Of a stretch of DNA of 19,542 nucleotides, positions 1-7,481 are shown in pieces. The notes beneath the pieces were generated by a model that ran no database searches, was not told the DNA's origin, and worked only from the letters and a program-made list of their open reading frames with translations. Origin of the DNA: CAYXRK01 sp964467615 (lineage in GTDB: Bacteria; Hydrogenedentota; Hydrogenedentia; Hydrogenedentales; GCA-2746185); NCBI GenBank assembly GCA_964467615.1, contig CAYXRK010000089.1, forward strand, positions 1 to 19,542, given 5' to 3'. Numbering within the stretch: the stretch's first letter is position 1; every line of letters begins with the position of its first letter. A program made the translations under genes and the position numbers.

Positions 1-1168
1 CTTCGCCCAGTGGCAGCGCCGCGAGATTGTGTGCCGGCGCCGGCGGCGCAGGAAGCTGGGGGTTGGGGTTGTCGGGGGGCTCGTCCGTGCTGTGATACGG
101 GATCTGCACATTCCCCGCCTCGTCTTCACCAAACGTACCCGATACGTACCACGACCAATTGTTGAGCCCGATTCCGAGTGGATGCTCGTCACTAATCAGG
201 CGGGCCAATCGGATGTACATTCCTCTACCTCGGCCGCCTTCCATATACTCCTGTTCCAGGTTGGTCGTTCCCAAGCGGCCCATTACCGAGTCCCACGATT
301 TGTAGAGCATTCCAGAACCGACCATTAGGATTCCGATGACGACAACGAGATTTCTCGCGTTCAATCGTAGACCCAGGATCGATGCCAACGTCAATCCGAT
401 TGTAAGGATGATGGTCGCGTAGCCCGTGCGGCTGATCGACAGAAGCACGCATCCAACCATCATCACCGTAACCAGTATCGACAGCGAGCGGATCCGATTG
501 GACAGATCGGACAATGAGACCGCGAGCGCGACCGGGGCGATCGCGCAGCAGTACATCGAAAGCAGATTTGGATGGGCGAAGGGTAAACACACCCGGTGCG
601 ATCCCATGATGTACCGTTGTTGAAGGGCCCGCGCCGTGACGTAGAACGCGGCCCCGAAGAGTCCATACACCAACAGGCGGATCTCCCTCGGTCCGCGCAC
701 GAACCACGCTACCGCGGTGAAAACGATCAATCCCCGCACAATTTTTGAGAGTTCAAACACACCGAAAATATGCGGATACGAAACGAGGACCGTCACCGAG
801 GCCCACGCGAAATACAAAACCATGGGCAAGAACGCAACCGGCCAAAACACGCCTCGAGCATCCAGCGGTTGGCCATTGGGCAGAACTCCCGCCGCGGCCG
901 GATAACGCCAAGAGTCTTGGCGCCGCGTCAATATTGTGCTTACGAGTAGAATGATGGCAAATGCGTCGAGGTATGAAATTTCGATCCCCCGCGTCGTGCC
1001 TCGATACCAAGGACGGCCCATCAAATTAATATCGACTAGATATGGCGCGCTCGTGCTGATAATCAGCGCGACAAATACCGCCTCGCGGACGACGCGCGAA
1101 CTTACGGCGGCGAGGATGCCGATGGGAAGTGCGAATGCAAACCCTCCATAAAAGATAATTTCCTTCAC
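1..1168 (-). CDS. O-antigen ligase/polymerase-like membrane protein, partial (3' end outside window)
   Basis: The frame starts at GTG 1168-1166 and stays open to the window edge, giving 389 residues with no stop. It has many hydrophobic segments (about residues 5-22, 30-45, 66-80, 108-130, 143-157, 164-178, 203-219, 227-245, 249-266, 272-288), as expected for a polytopic inner-membrane protein. Family-type motifs are SRTG at 246-249, HPLGIGLNNW at 329-338 and AHNL at 379-382, which resemble the conserved core and large periplasmic loop of Wzy/WaaL O-antigen ligases. Such proteins polymerise glycans or ligate them to a lipid or protein. The start overlaps the stop of the upstream phosphatase-family gene by four bases (GTGA), so the two are probably co-translated. 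A proline-rich stretch (about 364-378) precedes AHNL. Exact substrate is unknown; polymerase versus ligase cannot be decided. Confidence 0.8.
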   Translation of the reverse strand, partial: MKEIIFYGGFAFALPIGILAAVSSRVVREAVFVALIISTSAPYLVDINLMGRPWYRGTTRGIEISYLDAFAIILLVSTILTRRQDSWRYPAAAGVLPNGQPLDARGVFWPVAFLPMVLYFAWASVTVLVSYPHIFGVFELSKIVRGLIVFTAVAWFVRGPREIRLLVYGLFGAAFYVTARALQQRYIMGSHRVCLPFAHPNLLSMYCCAIAPVALAVSLSDLSNRIRSLSILVTVMMVGCVLLSISRTGYATIILTIGLTLASILGLRLNARNLVVVIGILMVGSGMLYKSWDSVMGRLGTTNLEQEYMEGGRGRGMYIRLARLISDEHPLGIGLNNWSWYVSGTFGEDEAGNVQIPYHSTDEPPDNPNPQLPAPPAPAHNLAALPLGE

Positions 1169-2322
1169 TCGGCGCGGGCCTCGGCGAGCATGATCGAGTA
1201 CAAGTCTTCGAGCCGTTTCGGTTTCGGCGGACCCGAAACGTTCGTCATGAACGTTGCGATCGAGTGCGCGTCCTCGGGAGCATAGCCATGCATTCCCGCT
1301 AGAGGCCGTTCTCCCATGAAGCTCGGACAAATCAGTACGCCCGGATTCATTAGGAAGAACAGTTGGCCATATTTTTGGTCGGAGAAATCGCAGCCATAGC
1401 GCGCCAACTCCTCCTGCCGCATCACGTGCCCCCGTGGTTCTTGCGACAACACGGCTTCAACTCGCTCCCGCGCCCCTTCACGCAGGAACCAAAATCGCGC
1501 CATTGTCGAGTCATACACCGCGGCGTAGTCTTCGCCGAACCGAAGTCCCGTCGCCTCGACGCGCCCCGCGAGATCGCAGGTGTCGTGGACGCCGGTCATG
1601 CCATGGTCCGAGAACACGAAGAGGCGCACGGTCTCGTACTTCTGGTCGGCCACTTTGAGCAGGCGCTCGAGTTGAGCTTCATACCAGCGGATACGAGCGA
1701 CTACGTTCGGCGAATCGGCGGGGTGGGCGTGCAATAGCGCGTCCAATTTGCCAAGGAACAAATACGCGAACGATACGTTTCCGGCCGCAATGGCCCCAGT
1801 CACGGTCCGGATGTTCTTTTCTTCCGAAGCCGTCCAATCGTTTCCCAGTACGTGTTGCACGGACTCATCCCGCAAGATGTCGAAAATCGTGCGTTGGCCC
1901 CCATTGATTCCACCCGGCTCGAACAAGGACCTTTTCTCAGAGTAGTCGAACATGTGCAGTTTCTGAAACGGCATGTTGTACAACTGGAAATATCCCGTGT
2001 ACCCAAGGATGTGTTGCGCAAATCGGCTGATTTGATTTCGCACGCGCCCGCGACTCGTTATCGACTTGGGAATGAGTGAAAGCCATCGAAACCGTTTGAA
2101 GGGCGATTGGGCGGGGTTGTAGTAGAAAAACGCGAAATGACCATGATCACGCGGCATCGTACCGGTGAAAATAGTCGGGTCGCACGTCGAGCTATATCCG
2201 AAAATCGTGTCGAGGGGCGCTTTAGTGGTAAGCACGTCGTCCATGAACGGAATTCGCTGGGCCAGTTCCCAGCCAAATGCGTCGATGAAGACGAACAGAC
2301 TCAACTTACGCTTGTTGGTCAC
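1165..2322 (-). CDS. Alkaline phosphatase superfamily protein (phosphodiesterase/nucleotide pyrophosphatase type)
   Basis: A 385-residue protein of the alkaline phosphatase/NPP fold. Visible metal-site candidates in order: D14 in FIDAFGWEL, a Ser/Thr nucleophile region S44-S45-T46 before IFTGTMPRDHG (51-61), D194 and H198 in KLDALLHAH, D239-H240 in FSDHGMTG, and H345 in GMHGYAPED. This order is that of type I phosphodiesterases/nucleotide pyrophosphatases. No signal peptide is seen, so it is probably cytoplasmic, unusual for an envelope enzyme but common for such genes in polysaccharide loci. I chose GTG 2322: the frame extends upstream only to a TTG at 2439 with no usable ATG or GTG between, and a G-rich stretch lies 12 bases before the GTG. 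It is coupled to the O-antigen-ligase-like gene through GTGA, suggesting a role in processing a lipid- or nucleotide-linked glycan. Substrate unknown. Confidence 0.8.
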   Translation of the reverse strand: MTNKRKLSLFVFIDAFGWELAQRIPFMDDVLTTKAPLDTIFGYSSTCDPTIFTGTMPRDHGHFAFFYYNPAQSPFKRFRWLSLIPKSITSRGRVRNQISRFAQHILGYTGYFQLYNMPFQKLHMFDYSEKRSLFEPGGINGGQRTIFDILRDESVQHVLGNDWTASEEKNIRTVTGAIAAGNVSFAYLFLGKLDALLHAHPADSPNVVARIRWYEAQLERLLKVADQKYETVRLFVFSDHGMTGVHDTCDLAGRVEATGLRFGEDYAAVYDSTMARFWFLREGARERVEAVLSQEPRGHVMRQEELARYGCDFSDQKYGQLFFLMNPGVLICPSFMGERPLAGMHGYAPEDAHSIATFMTNVSGPPKPKRLEDLYSIMLAEARAE

Positions 2323-2560
2323 TGTAGCGGAGAATCCCCCTGCGCGCGTGTTGCACCTCGGCGGTGCGAGCGATCGGAATACCGCGATCGGGCGGGCATC
2401 CGGAAAGTATGAGTTTCTGAATCCGGGAAAAGCAAACAATCGTGTGCCACAATCCTAAGAGCACGGGGTAGGAGTGCGGGGTCCGATGGGGCCGTGGGCG
2501 TGACGTAGTTGGCGAAAACGTGGTATAAGGACGCGATGGTCGCGCTGGGAGCGATACGGT
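2323..2560. promoter_or_regulatory. Divergent intergenic region between the phosphatase-family gene and the cNMP-fold gene
   Basis: This 238-base spacer must carry promoters for both directions. On the plus strand TATAAG at 2524-2529 is a possible -10, but the best upstream hexamer at 17-base spacing (2501-2506, TGACGT) is poor. A near-palindrome TYGTG-N3-CACRA lies at 2440-2452 and could be an operator half-site pair. No convincing minus-strand promoter was found. Confidence 0.3.
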
Positions 2561-3091
2561 ATGGGTAACGCAGAGAAGTATCGGCAGTACGCATCCAAGA
2601 TAAAGCTGTTCAACGGGCTGACGGGGGAAGAGGTATCGGACATCCTCCACCAGGGCCAGGTGTTGGAGTTTCCTCAGAATCGCACGATTTTCCACGAAGG
2701 CCAGATGGGCAACAATCTTTTTATCGTACTGAGCGGGACGGTTGCGATAAAAATCCGGCAAGACCTCATCGCAAAGTGTCACCCCGGCGACGCTTTCGGG
2801 GAGATGTCCGTGCTCAATCACAGGCCGCACTCGGGTACCGCGGTCGCCGAAACGCTGGTCAAATGTTTCGTTCTTGACGAGGAACATTTGAACTCGTTGC
2901 TCGAAAAGCGCGTGGCGGTGAGGTTGCTTTTGAATATCATCCACGTGTTGAGCGGTTACCTCGAGAAGGCAAACCACAAGGTGTTCGAATTCCGGCGTCA
3001 GCTTAAAGAGGGCGCGGCGGTGGCGATTGACGCAAACGCCGGGGATACTCCCGGTAAAAAGACATCCGGAATCAGGAGGAAGAAATCGTGA
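2561..3091 (+). CDS. Stand-alone cyclic-nucleotide-binding-fold protein (CRP/FNR-type sensor domain without HTH)
   Basis: A 176-residue protein made of one cNMP-binding beta-barrel domain (about 15-135): the core runs through FHEGQMGNNLFIVLSG (44-59) and the phosphate-binding cassette GDAFGEMSVLN (76-86). After a hydrophobic/amphipathic helix (118-135) and the C-helix region the protein ends in a polar, basic tail (KKTSGIRRKKS); there is no helix-turn-helix, so it is unlikely to bind DNA as CRP does. The arginine that normally precedes the S-A/G-T of the cassette is H90, so canonical cAMP binding is doubtful. Start ATG 2561 has GGGAG nine bases upstream. Its stop overlaps the GTG of the secreted esterase gene by four bases, making it the first gene of a four-gene unit. 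Likely role: a small regulatory or adaptor protein; partner unknown. Confidence 0.8.
   Translation: MGNAEKYRQYASKIKLFNGLTGEEVSDILHQGQVLEFPQNRTIFHEGQMGNNLFIVLSGTVAIKIRQDLIAKCHPGDAFGEMSVLNHRPHSGTAVAETLVKCFVLDEEHLNSLLEKRVAVRLLLNIIHVLSGYLEKANHKVFEFRRQLKEGAAVAIDANAGDTPGKKTSGIRRKKS
3074..3080 (+). promoter_or_regulatory. Strong ribosome binding site of the carboxylesterase gene
   Basis: AGGAGGA lies seven bases before GTG 3088, inside the end of the cNMP-fold gene. It fixes the GTG as the esterase start and suggests independent re-initiation in addition to coupling through the GTGA overlap. Confidence 0.75.
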
Positions 3092-4659
3092 ACGGAAGAA
3101 TCGTTTTCGCCGTTGGAATGCTCATGGCCGTCTACACGGCCCACGCGTTGTCCACGCAAGTCGAGATCGACAGCGGAGTCATCAGGGGCGTCGAATCGGG
3201 CGGCGTCGCCGCATTCAAGGGCGTCCCCTATGCGGGGCCGCCGACCGGGGAGAATCGTTGGCGTGCGCCGCAGCCCGTCGAGCACTGGAGCGGCGTGCGC
3301 GATTGTACGGAGTACGGCCCGTCGGTCCCTCAACCAGGGTACCCTGAAGGCTCTTTTTACCAGAGGCCGGCCGAACCTCAGGACGAAGCGGGATGTTTGA
3401 ATCTAAACGTTTGGACGGCTGCTGGGGACGCGTCGGAACGGCGCGCGGTCATGGTCTGGATTCACGGCGGGGCGCTGACGCGCGGCTCGGGACGAATCGA
3501 CACCTATGACGGGACGAACCTCGCGCGTAAGGGCGTCGTTCTGGTCACGATCAATTATCGTCTGGGGCCGCTGGGGTTCCTTGCTCATCCGGAGTTAACG
3601 GCTGAATCCGGGCACAACGCCTCCGGCGCCTACGGCGTCCTCGATCAAATCGCAGCGCTCGAGTGGGTCAAGCGAAACATCACGAAATTCGGCGGCGATC
3701 CGAGCCGGGTCACCATCTTTGGCGAATCGGCGGGATCGTGGAGCGTTTGCGCCCTGCAAGCCACGCCGCTGGCGAAGGGCCTTTTCCACCGCGCGATCGG
3801 CGAAAGCGGCGGCGTGTTCTCGCCTCAGGGTTACTTGAAGGAAACGCGCTATGGCCAAAAGTCCGGCGAAGACAATGGTCTTGCGTTCGCCGAAGCGCTC
3901 GGTGCGGAGACGCTGGACGATTTGAGATCGGTACCTGTGGATCAGATTATCGCGAAGTCGGAAAACGGATATCAGTGGCGGCCGACTGTTGACGGGTATG
4001 TATTTCCGAAGGAGGTGTACGAAATCTTCGCGAACGGAGAGCAAAACAATGTGCCCGTAATCGTCGGCTCGAACGCGGACGAGGGTACGTCGTTGCTCGG
4101 CGATCGGCATCCGAAGACCGTCAGCGCATACGAATCCCTTGCTAAACAACAGTTCGGCGACTTGGCCGAGTTGGCGCTCGAAACGTATCCGGCGAAGTCG
4201 GATGACGAAGTCCGTGGCGCGTACATGGCGCTGTTCCGGGACCAAGCATTCACTTGGAACATGCGGACCTGGGCGCGACTGATGGACACCGTGCCCGCTC
4301 CGGCGTACCAGTATTTTTTCTCGCATGTCCCGCCACGCGCCGATCGCGAAAAATGGGGCGCGTACCACGCGGCGGAAATCGCGTATGCGTTTGATAATCT
4401 CGAACATACGAATCTCGAAAGCACGGACGTGGACCGAAAACTCGCGGACCAAATTTCGGACTATTGGGTCAATTTCGCCAACACCGGAAACCCGAACGGC
4501 GAGGGATTGCCCGAGTGGCCGGAATTCAAAGTCGAGTCGGAATCGTTCATGGAGTTTGGCGATCAACCCCGAGTTGGCGCGCATCTGCTGCAACGCGAAT
4601 GCGACTTCTTTGACATCCGGTTCTCGGCGCAACGGAAAAGCGGGGGCGACACCGACTGA
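3088..4659 (+). CDS. Secreted type B carboxylesterase
   Basis: A 523-residue alpha/beta-hydrolase of the carboxylesterase type B (cholinesterase-like) family, full length for bacterial members. Residues 1-20 (hydrophobic, ending TAHA before LSTQ) look like a Sec signal peptide, so it should act in the periplasm or outside. Family landmarks: AFKGVPYAGPPTGENRW (42-58), the CLNLNVW block (103-109), oxyanion-hole HGG (126-128), nucleophile S214 in GESAG, acid E332 in GSNADEGT, and base H427 in GAYHAAEIAYAF. All three catalytic residues are present. It hydrolyses carboxylic esters; natural substrate unknown. The start is GTG 3088, backed by AGGAGGA and the GTGA overlap with the cNMP-fold gene. Downstream, after 52 bases, come two arylsulfotransferase-family genes, suggesting a shared extracytoplasmic pathway acting on aryl or other small esters. 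Confidence 0.93.
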   Translation: MNGRIVFAVGMLMAVYTAHALSTQVEIDSGVIRGVESGGVAAFKGVPYAGPPTGENRWRAPQPVEHWSGVRDCTEYGPSVPQPGYPEGSFYQRPAEPQDEAGCLNLNVWTAAGDASERRAVMVWIHGGALTRGSGRIDTYDGTNLARKGVVLVTINYRLGPLGFLAHPELTAESGHNASGAYGVLDQIAALEWVKRNITKFGGDPSRVTIFGESAGSWSVCALQATPLAKGLFHRAIGESGGVFSPQGYLKETRYGQKSGEDNGLAFAEALGAETLDDLRSVPVDQIIAKSENGYQWRPTVDGYVFPKEVYEIFANGEQNNVPVIVGSNADEGTSLLGDRHPKTVSAYESLAKQQFGDLAELALETYPAKSDDEVRGAYMALFRDQAFTWNMRTWARLMDTVPAPAYQYFFSHVPPRADREKWGAYHAAEIAYAFDNLEHTNLESTDVDRKLADQISDYWVNFANTGNPNGEGLPEWPEFKVESESFMEFGDQPRVGAHLLQRECDFFDIRFSAQRKSGGDTD

Positions 4660-4711
4660 CGCTTCACGCGCTCGTCTATCGTGAGTCAAGGCGGTCCATG
4701 AGACCCCGGCA

Positions 4712-6115
4712 ATGCCGATGTACGTGAACCGGAAGACCCCGCGCTCGAGACCAACGAGCGGACGCGGTCCGGCCGTTCTTGGGTCTGTCGCGCTGCTCGG
4801 CGCGTTTTGCGCGGGCTACTTTGTGCATCGCAACGAGCTACTGCCGCTCGCATGGCGCGATGGGATTCGTGGAGCGATATCCGGGCCGTCCGATTCGGGC
4901 GGCCCTGAACGTGCCAACACATCCGTCAACCGGGGCGAGGCGCTACCGATTCAAACGGACGGCGTTTCGCCCGAGTTGCCGGAACGAAATGCCGAAGCCA
5001 TCCTCGCGTTGGGGTACGTCCAAGCGGAACGCGCGCGCCCTGGCGGCCGTTCGGGAGTGGTGGCGCACGATCCCAATCGCGCGCATGAAGGAGTGAATCT
5101 TTATATTTCTGGAAACGCGCCGGAAGCGGTGTTGATGGATATGGATGGCCGCGAATTGCATCGCTGGCATTGCAATTTCGACGCGGCATTTCCAAACACC
5201 ACGTTGCTCCCGCATATCAGCGCGGCAATTCGGAACTATTTCCGCCGGGTGCACCTTTATCCTACCGGCGAATTGCTTGCAGTATTCGAGGGCGTTGGCT
5301 TGATCAAACTCGATTGGGACTCGAACTTGATCTGGACCTACGCGGGAGGATGTCACCACGATCTTTCCATCGCGGACTCGGGGGAAATCTACGTCCTGAC
5401 GAATGAGTTGCGCCGCTTCCCGGAACTCAACCCAGAGCACGACGTTGTAGACAACTCGATCGCGGTGCTTAGCGCCGAGGGCAAGGAACTTCGGAGGGCG
5501 TCCATCCTGGATTGCATCGCGAACTCGGACTACCGAGCGCTCCTCGGACACATACCGAAGAACTTCGACGTGCTGCATACCAACACAATCAAGCACATCG
5601 CGGGCGCACCGCCGGATTTTGGCCCGGCATTTCGTGACGGCAACGTTCTCATCTCGCTGCTCACGATCGATACGGTTGCGATGGTGGATTTGGAGTTAAA
5701 CACCGTCGTGTGGGCGATCACGGGACTCTTCGACGAGCAGCACGAGCCGACGCTTATGCCGAATGGAAATATTCTCGTGTTCGACAATCACGCAGGGCCG
5801 GGAACTTCCCGCGTTGTCGAGATTAGTCCGATGTCCAAGGCCGTCGTGTGGAGCTACCCTGGTCCTGACGACCAACCCTTCTATTCGGATCGATGCAGCA
5901 CGGCCGCGCGGCTGCCGAACGGGAATACGCTTATCACGATTTCCGGCGAGGGCAGAGCGGTCGAGGTGACTCACACCGGTGAGATCGTTTGGGAGTTCGT
6001 AAATCCGAATCAGTTCGTCGAAAATGGCGTCGCCATGATTAGCATGTTGTTCGATGTCTGCCGTCTGCCCGAAGACTATTGCGCCGCGGGGACAACTTCA
6101 GAACGGGCGCAGTGA
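4712..6115 (+). CDS. Membrane-anchored arylsulfotransferase (ASST) family protein, copy 1
   Basis: A 467-residue protein with a basic N-terminus and one membrane segment (about 20-38), followed by a linker with LALGYVQ (98-104) and a beta-propeller-type ASST domain (about 125-450). Family landmarks: GGCHHDL (212-218), VLHTNTI (287-293), DEQHEPTLMPNGN (341-353), VFDNHAG (356-362), LPNGNTLI (401-408) and a final GEIVWEFVNP. Known family members move sulfate from a phenolic donor to a phenolic acceptor in the periplasm using conserved histidines; H216, H289 and H344 are candidates here. The SxR arginine seen in the second copy is Leu317, so activity may be altered. Start ATG 4712 has no strong ribosome site; ATG 4718 is an alternative. 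Its stop overlaps the GTG of copy 2 by four bases. Function could be structural rather than enzymatic. Confidence 0.82.
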   Translation: MPMYVNRKTPRSRPTSGRGPAVLGSVALLGAFCAGYFVHRNELLPLAWRDGIRGAISGPSDSGGPERANTSVNRGEALPIQTDGVSPELPERNAEAILALGYVQAERARPGGRSGVVAHDPNRAHEGVNLYISGNAPEAVLMDMDGRELHRWHCNFDAAFPNTTLLPHISAAIRNYFRRVHLYPTGELLAVFEGVGLIKLDWDSNLIWTYAGGCHHDLSIADSGEIYVLTNELRRFPELNPEHDVVDNSIAVLSAEGKELRRASILDCIANSDYRALLGHIPKNFDVLHTNTIKHIAGAPPDFGPAFRDGNVLISLLTIDTVAMVDLELNTVVWAITGLFDEQHEPTLMPNGNILVFDNHAGPGTSRVVEISPMSKAVVWSYPGPDDQPFYSDRCSTAARLPNGNTLITISGEGRAVEVTHTGEIVWEFVNPNQFVENGVAMISMLFDVCRLPEDYCAAGTTSERAQ

Positions 6116-7467
6116 AATCGATTTCACGCGCGGCTATCGGTCTTGCCGCGATCGTCGGCGCGTTTGCCCTTGGTTACTTGTTGGATCGAAGCGAACAGGT
6201 TCCGCGTTCGTGGCGCGACGCGTTGGATCGTATGACCGACGGTACGCCACTTGAGAAAGGCGAGGCCCCTATTCACGCGGCGATTGAGCACGGTGAAGCC
6301 GCGCCGCTCTCAGACCACCCGGGGCCGCGCGAACTGCCGGATCGGGAAGCGGAAGCGCTCCTGGCGTTGGGTTACGTCCAGGGCGAACTTCCGGCGTCAG
6401 CCCGCTCCGGCTTGATTCAGTACGACCAGGACCGTGCGTTTCCGGGATTGAATTTGTACGTCACCGGAAGCGCGCCGATGGCCGTCTTGATTGACATGGA
6501 TGGCCGTGAACTGCATCGGTGGGAGTGCGATTTCGAGAAGGCGTTTCCGGGCGCGGTGTTGCCTGCGTACGTTCGTGACGCCGTGCGCTACAGTTTCCGC
6601 CGGGTGTACCTGTATCCGTCCGGCGAATTGCTGGCGGTGTTCGAGAACGTCGGACTCATCAAACTCGATTGGGACTCGAACCTTCTTTGGACGTACTCGG
6701 GAGGCGCGCACCACGATTTGGAGGTCACGCCTTCCGGTGAGATCCTAGTTCTCACGCAGGAACTTCGGCGCTTTCCCGAGATCGATGAACACAAAAACGT
6801 CGTGGACAACTCGATTGTCGTGCTCAGCTCCGACGGAGTGGAACTTCGCCGCGTGTCGATTTTGGATTGCATCGCGAATTCCGACTACAGGGCGCTGCTT
6901 GGTCACACGCCGCGTCGCATTGACGTGCTCCACACCAACACGATCGAGCGGCTCGACAGGGCGCTGGCCGGCAACGGTCCGGCTTTCCGAGAGGGGAACC
7001 TGCTCGTGTCTATTCGCGCAACCGACACGGTCGGCATAATCGACTTCGACGCCAAGTCCCTCGTTTGGGCCGTGACTGGCATGTGGAACGCGCAGCACCA
7101 GCCGACGTTCCTCTCGAACGGAAACCTTCTCGTTTTCGACAACTACGCAGGGTCGGATCGATCGCGCGTTGTCGAAATGGATCCGCGAACCCAGGCCGTC
7201 ATTTGGAGTTATCCGGGCCCAAACGAGCGCCCGATATTCTCGAATGGATCGGGGTCCTGCGACCGTTTGCCGAACGGGAATACGCTGATATCAATCTCTC
7301 GTGAAGGCAGGGCGATCGAGGTAACGCCGGAGCACGAGATCGTTTGGGAATTCGTCAACCCGCATCAATTTGTCGAGAACGGGGCAACGATGGTCGGCAC
7401 GTTGTTCGAAGTGATCCGGCTTGCATCGGACACGTGCGCCGAACTGTTGGCCGGGGTATCGCAATAG
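6112..7467 (+). CDS. Membrane-anchored arylsulfotransferase (ASST) family protein, copy 2
   Basis: A 451-residue tandem paralog of the preceding gene, alike over almost the whole length. Membrane segment at about 7-24, the LALGYVQ motif at 84-90, and the ASST domain from about 107. Landmarks: GGAHHDL (197-203), VLHTNTI (272-278), LVSIR with R302 (298-302), NAQHQPTF (326-333), VFDNYAG (341-347), LPNGNTLI (386-393). The candidate active-site set H201, H274, R302 and H329 is complete, unlike in copy 1. I start it at GTG 6112, which forms GTGA with the copy 1 stop; the longer TTG 6079 start would lie inside the upstream gene without a ribosome site. Expected to sit in the membrane with the propeller in the periplasm, acting on sulfated phenolic or similar compounds; donor and acceptor unknown. 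Confidence 0.83.
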   Translation: MKSISRAAIGLAAIVGAFALGYLLDRSEQVPRSWRDALDRMTDGTPLEKGEAPIHAAIEHGEAAPLSDHPGPRELPDREAEALLALGYVQGELPASARSGLIQYDQDRAFPGLNLYVTGSAPMAVLIDMDGRELHRWECDFEKAFPGAVLPAYVRDAVRYSFRRVYLYPSGELLAVFENVGLIKLDWDSNLLWTYSGGAHHDLEVTPSGEILVLTQELRRFPEIDEHKNVVDNSIVVLSSDGVELRRVSILDCIANSDYRALLGHTPRRIDVLHTNTIERLDRALAGNGPAFREGNLLVSIRATDTVGIIDFDAKSLVWAVTGMWNAQHQPTFLSNGNLLVFDNYAGSDRSRVVEMDPRTQAVIWSYPGPNERPIFSNGSGSCDRLPNGNTLISISREGRAIEVTPEHEIVWEFVNPHQFVENGATMVGTLFEVIRLASDTCAELLAGVSQ

Positions 7468-7481
7468 TTCGTGGCCGCGAG

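Noticed and set aside
2425..2452. Sigma54-like TGGCAC followed by TTTGC on the minus strand
   Set aside because: The GG to GC distance is about 15 bases instead of the required 12, so it does not fit a -24/-12 promoter.
2536..2568. Ten-codon upstream frame ATG 2536 ending in TAA across the cNMP-fold start, with AAGGA in front
   Set aside because: Possible leader peptide, but too short to test by eye and without attenuator or repeated codons.
2306..2977. 223-codon minus-strand open frame covering the divergent spacer and the cNMP-fold gene
   Set aside because: It overlaps the clear cNMP-fold gene antisense and shows no family features.
3595..4689. 364-codon open frame on the minus strand opposite the carboxylesterase
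   Set aside because: It is an antisense shadow of a gene with complete catalytic motifs and signal peptide; the translation is Arg-rich and shows no family features.
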